A DNA stretch of 64,000 bases, taken from NCBI GenBank assembly GCA_029339505.1, contig JAQISU010000003.1, forward strand, positions 20,591,001 to 20,655,000, read 5' to 3'. The translations under genes and the position numbers were made by a program. The DNA comes from Unio delphinus (lineage: Eukaryota > Mollusca > Bivalvia > Unionida > Unionidae). Positions 59,571 to 64,000 of this stretch are shown piece after piece. Positions within the stretch are counted from its first letter, which is position 1, and every line of letters begins with the position of its first letter. The notes beneath the pieces were generated by a model that was not told where the DNA came from, made no database searches, and was given only the letters and a program-made list of their open reading frames with translations.

Positions 59571-61090
59571 TCTGGACATGAAAATAATCAGAAGTTTTTT
59601 TTTTGTATTCAGATATGTGTGAAACTAAGAAAATATCCTTTCCATACATTCTTGGTCAAAAGGTATGATTGGATCTCAGCAGGGCTATTTCATTGGCTCA
59701 ATTCATTGATATAGTGGTCCTGTAATAAATTATAAACAGGTGCTGGCCATGTTTTAAACATTCATGATAGTCAGTTCCTGTATTTGTGACACATACCTTC
59801 TCTTCTTCATAATGGAATTATTGCTGATACATTTGTCATCCTTTTCCCTTCTCTGTTTTAGATGCAAAATAATGTCTAAAAAAGCATGTGTTGGAGAAAA
59901 GGCAAGACTATATGAGAGGTCTCTCAAAATTTGTTGTAGATCCTTTCAGGAAATGCCTGACCATTTTAGTATTTTTTCTCAAGAGCATTTACTTTTAGAT
60001 ATCTTTATGTCTGCAAAACACCTGATTCCAAACACAGAATGTATTTATTCACATATAGATTTGATAACATGCTGTCAAACTAATTTTAGAGAATAAATGT
60101 ATAGGTGTAGTGAAGAGACCACCTGTCTTGAGAGACCATATTCTCAATGTCCAAATTTAATGAATTGTAGCATTGTGACCAGTTATGAAAGACCACCTGT
60201 CTTGAGAGACCATAATTTTATGGTAAAAAGGGTGCTCTTTCAAGACAGGTTATACTGTATAAAGACCAGACATTGTTTTGGTACCTCAGATAATCCCAAA
60301 CTCATTCTCACTGCCCAGACATTCCTCACCTTGTCTGCATCATTTAATTATGTTCATTAGTGACCTGTTTGAGTAATTATTAGCTCAAGTGAATGAAATT
60401 CTCACCTTTGATGGGGATAGACCAAACAGTCCCTTATTTCTCAATGCAAGGAAATTTAATAGAGAATGAGTTTGATATTGATAGCTGGTTAGATGCTTAG
60501 ATGTCTCTAGGAGGTTGGTTGTTTCATCATGACATTCACAGAGTGATAAAAATTGGCTTCAATTATAGGTCTATGATTTAAACATTTTGTAAAAAATCCA
60601 AAACACATGGCCATCTTGAAAATCTTGTTCTCACTGTTCCAGAATGGAAAATCATATGAAATGGGTTTTTCACTTGAACACTTCTTATGTGTAATGGTGC
60701 TGTTTAGACATCCAATAGTGTCAAATCAACACTGAGATTTTACCACAGGATTTTTTTTATAACACCTGGTTAGCTTTAAATAAAAATGATGCCTGTCTGA
60801 CATCTATGACCTTTATAACATCTTGTTAGCGTAAATAAAAATTATGCCAGTCTAACATCCATGACAGGCACATTGATGATGCCAGTCCAACATCCATGAC
60901 AGGCACATTGATGATGCCAGTCTGACATCTATAACAGGCACATTGAATATAATGTGTATCACTATCCCTCTGCATTGTATTGACACAGGGTTTTCACTAG
61001 AATACCTTTTGTGATGTCTAATTTGTCCTCAATGACATTTGTACTGCTCTGGTCTCCATTATGGGATTCATTTTGTAAATCTTAATACTG
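59571..61090. other. Intron 2 sequence with old degenerate repeats
   Basis: AGACCACCTGTCTTGAGAGA occurs twice (about 60117 and 60189), with a reversed partial match (CTTTCAAGACAGGT) at about 60238. From 60600 to 61080, degenerate repeats resembling those at 53810-54720 include GATGCCAGTCTGACATC. Two adjacent open frames (59764-60360) have no recognisable domain. Confidence 0.5.
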
Positions 61091-61094
61091 CTCC

Positions 61095-61400
61095 TCCTGG
61101 ATGGATGGTCATGTCCTCCTGGATGAATGGTCATGCATCTTTCTGGATGGATGGTCATGTCTTTTTGGATGGATGGTCATGTCTTCCTGGATGGATGGTC
61201 ATGTCTTCCTGGATGGATGGTCATGTCCTTCTGGATGGATGGTCATGTCTTCCTGGATGGATTGTCATGTCCACTTGGATGGATGGTTATGTCCTCCTGG
61301 ATGGATGGTCATGCATCTTTCTGGATGGATGGTCATGTCTTTCTGGATGGATGTTCATATCCACCAGATGGATGGTCATGTCCTCCTGAATGGATGTCAA
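61095..61400. repeat. ~22-bp minisatellite, 14 copies
   Basis: Units of GGATGGATGGTCATGTCCTC plus CT. It ends about 230 bases before exon 3. Confidence 0.92.
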
Positions 61401-61626
61401 TCTAGTTTTGTTATTCCTTTTAAATGTCTGATATTTTTCATGTCAGCTTCTTTTGGTGGGGCAAAAAGAATCCTTTGTCTGAATTGTGTTTTTCTTCCAC
61501 TTGTTTAGAGGTATCCAGCATACTGTACATGTAAATTAGTGTTATATTAATCCTTGTACATTCTAGTGCTTGATTTATAATTTTCAAACAGTTCAGTCTG
61601 ACTTTCAGTTGTTGTTTTTTTTTCAG

Positions 61627-61818
61627 TCAAAAGAAGAAGAAATCAAACAGTTGCTTGCTAGAGCTGACAGTTATGCCGCAGAGAATGTTTCGCAGGCAGA
61701 GGTGTACAGTTCTATGGCAAGCACACTTCATGAGGCCTGGCAGGACCTTAATGCGAAGCTCGAATACCGGAAAGTTCTTCTCAATGAAAGTGTCATGTTC
61801 CAGCAGAAAGCTAAAGAT
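61627..61818 (+). CDS. CCDC141: CCDC141-like, coding exon 3
   Basis: A 192-base exon (64 codons), phase 0 at both ends, between a strong acceptor (GTTGTTTTTTTTTCAG, 61626) and donor GAT|GTGAGT (61819). It encodes helices with EIKQLLARADSYAAEN, QAEVYSSMASTLHEAWQDLN and EYRKVLL. The AEVYxxMAxTLxEAW pattern is the clearest CCDC141-family signature in the window and forms part of the first spectrin-type repeat. Confidence 0.92.
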
Positions 61819-62795
61819 GTGAGTGGAAAGATCTTTTTATAATCCACAAGTATTTTGTCTTTCCATCAGATTGATAATTTCCGAGCATTGCTGCACTTCT
61901 TGCCATATTTCTTTGTGGATTTGTTTTAATATTGGGAGAAAGTGCATGTTTCTGCATTTTGGCATGAATTGACCAAAAGCAGATATGAACTTTTTTTTAA
62001 ATGATTTGTTCTTTTTTGAGGGTGGGTGGGTGGAATAATGCCTCATTCTCTTCAGCTAATTCACCTAGTTGGTTATAACATGCTTCTGTTTTTGGCACAG
62101 TCCTTGATTTTGGACCCCAACAATTGTGTCACAGTGGGGTAAGACCGCATCTTTGAAAAACACTGTAAAACAAATCAAAATGCTTGTGCAAGAGCTTCTG
62201 CAAAAATCGATTTATTAGTTGGTCTCCTTTTTATTTTACATATACCTAAGGTTAACCAATTGTTATTCAAAGACTAACAAGCTATGATGTACCAGTTTTG
62301 ATCCTTTTATTGCTGTCAACACCATAACAAATATCATGCTTTTGTTCTTAAACTCTGCAAATTACAACATTATGGTAATGTTCAGCTTTTTTGTGTATAA
62401 TGTACTTCATTTGCAGTCAGATTTACATCATAGCACCAACTCAGTACGTGTCAGTTGTTGCATTAGGGGAACAGTTCTGATCCCTGTTTTTAGTTTGTTT
62501 TTTATTGAGTGAATTCAAATACTTTTTTTAATTTTCTTCAGAATTAAAATTTTTCAAAAGCATTTTTCAACTGTTAAATAGTATTTACAGTAGACAGCAT
62601 TTAGATTTGTAATTTTGTCATACTGCTAATAGAGACACATGAATGCTCGCTTATGTGTCATATTGTTTTTTTCCTTCTTTTTGAATTCCCTAATGTAATG
62701 TCTACTGCAGTAATAAAATAAAAAAGTTGTTATTTAGTATGCTACTTGCATTCTTAAATGTTTATTCTTAAAGAATTCTCAAAATTTCTTTTTAG
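61819..62795. other. Intron 3, no repeat array
   Basis: The only intron here without a tandem array. It contains T-rich tracts and nothing else recognisable. Confidence 0.6.
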
Positions 62796-62904
62796 TTTGC
62801 ATCACAAATGGAACAAGCTCAGAGCAAGTTTGTGAGACTGCCTTTAGCCACTGATGTTGAAACAGCCCGCAGACAACTCCAGCAACACACAGACATTAAG
62901 AGAG
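62796..62904 (+). CDS. CCDC141: CCDC141-like, coding exon 4 (3' end uncertain)
   Basis: The acceptor TTTCTTTTTAG (62795) opens FASQMEQAQSKFVRLPLATD and then an Arg/Gln-rich helix ending QQHTDIKR, which fits the next helix of the first spectrin-type repeat. Two donors are possible and neither is good: GAG|GTTGTT at 62905 (phase 1) or TAT|GTAGTT at 62913 (phase 0). The frame stays open to about 62972, but the residues after 62905 no longer look like coiled coil. Confidence 0.75.
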
Positions 62905-62989
62905 GTTGTTATGTAGTTGGTTATGATGATTGTTCATGTAGAAGCATTTCAGTAAAAATAACAGTCATTGAATAATAAGTAAATAATAT

Positions 62990-64000
62990 TATAAATAAAA
63001 ATAAAACAAGTTATGTATTTATGGAGACATGTTACACATCTGTAAATACTTGTATTGATATGTATTTCTGGAGACATGGTATATGTCTGTAAATACTTGT
63101 ATAGATATGTATTTATGGAGACATGTTACACATCTGTAAATACTTGTATTAATATGTATTTCTGGAGACATGGTATATGTCTGTAAATACTAGTATGCTT
63201 ATGTACCTCTGGAGATTTTGTACACATCTGTAAATACTTGCATACTTGTTTACATTTAGAAACATGGTACATGTCTGTAAATACTAGTATGCTTATGTAC
63301 CTCTGGAGATTTTGTACACATCTGTAAATACTTGCATACTTGTTTACATTTAGAAACATGGTACATGTCTGTAAATACTAGTATGCTTATGTACCTCTGG
63401 AGATTTTGTACACATCTGTAAATACTTGCATACTTGTTTACATTTAGAAACATGGTACATGTCTGTAAATACTAGTATGCTTATGTACCTCTGGAGATTT
63501 TGTACACATCTGTAAATACTTGCATACTTGTTTACATTTAGAAACATGGTACATGTCTGTAAATACTAGTATGCTTATGTACCTCTGGAGATTTTGTACA
63601 CATCTGTAAATACTTGCATACTTGTTTACATTTAGAAACATGGTACATGTCTGTAAATACTAGTATGCTTATGTACCTCTGGAGATTTTGTACACATCTG
63701 TAAATACTTGCATACTTGTTTACATTTAGAAACATGGTACATGTCTGTAAATACTAGTATGCTTATGTACCTCTGGAGATTTTGTACACATCTGTAAATA
63801 CTTGCATACTTGTTTACATTTAGAAACATGGTACATGTCTGTAGATACTTGCATACTTGTTTACATTTAGAAACATGGTACATGTCTGTAGATACTTGCA
63901 TACTTGTTTACATTTAGAAACATGGTACATGTCTGTAGATACTTGCATACTTGTTTACATTTAGAAACATGGTACATGTCTGTAAATACTTGCATAGTTA
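62990..64000. repeat. 47/94-bp minisatellite running off the right edge
   Basis: The left part has about 47-base units (GGAGACATGTTACACATCTG plus TAAATACTTGTATTGATATG). From about 63200 it becomes a 94-base dimer repeated about six times with almost no change. From about 63840 a single 47-base half (ATACTTGCATACTTGTTTAC plus ATTTAGAAACATGGTACATG) continues alone to the edge. Confidence 0.93.

Noticed and set aside
59764..60360. Two consecutive open frames of 110 and 87 codons
   Set aside because: No recognisable domain, poor codon-like composition, and placed within an intron of the CCDC141-like gene next to old repeats.
63126..63901. Repeated identical 65-codon minus-strand frames
   Set aside because: Same unit of the 94-base array seen again and again.

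Overview
The window reads as nuclear DNA of an invertebrate animal, most likely a mollusc and possibly a bivalve. It is AT-rich, and its coding exons are separated by introns of about 1 to 14 kb with GT-AG borders. It carries tRNA-derived SINEs, piggyBac and hAT elements, and a very large amount of minisatellite DNA. The species assignment is an inference; no species-diagnostic gene is present.

Region 1 (1-5601) is the right-hand part of a Maverick/Polinton-like integrated DNA virus, with its left part outside the window. Read left to right it holds: a large plus-strand protein that joins a family B DNA polymerase, an SF1-type helicase and a C-terminal HNH nuclease; a minus-strand block with a retroviral-type integrase, a phospholipase A2-like domain and a small zinc-ribbon protein; and a plus-strand A32/FtsK-like packaging ATPase. 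Inverted and direct repeats after the ATPase probably mark the right terminus. All frames are open, so the copy looks young. The zinc ribbon and the PLA2-like frame are joined by a run of overlapping slippery heptamers, which suggests a programmed -1 frameshift. Capsid and protease genes are not in the window.

Region 2 (5602 to about 38900) is host DNA. Two exons (5976-6163 and 12631-13417) have matching splice phase and belong to one unrecognised gene with a helical part and a long Pro/Ser/Gln-rich part. The rest is minisatellite arrays, SINEs, a decayed piggyBac element (23043-25634) inserted into the target-site duplication of a SINE, and a possible solo LTR.

Region 3 (about 38940-64000) is the 5' part of a CCDC141-like gene on the plus strand. 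A TATA-like box is followed by four exons (39121-39237, 47652-47774, 61627-61818, 62796-about 62904) that together read as the N-terminus and first spectrin-type helical repeats of that family. The introns are filled with minisatellites, SINEs, hAT MITEs with clean 8-bp target duplications (one nested in a SINE), and a two-hairpin palindromic repeat found at two loci in opposite orientation. By my own span totals, tandem arrays make up roughly a third of the host part of the window.
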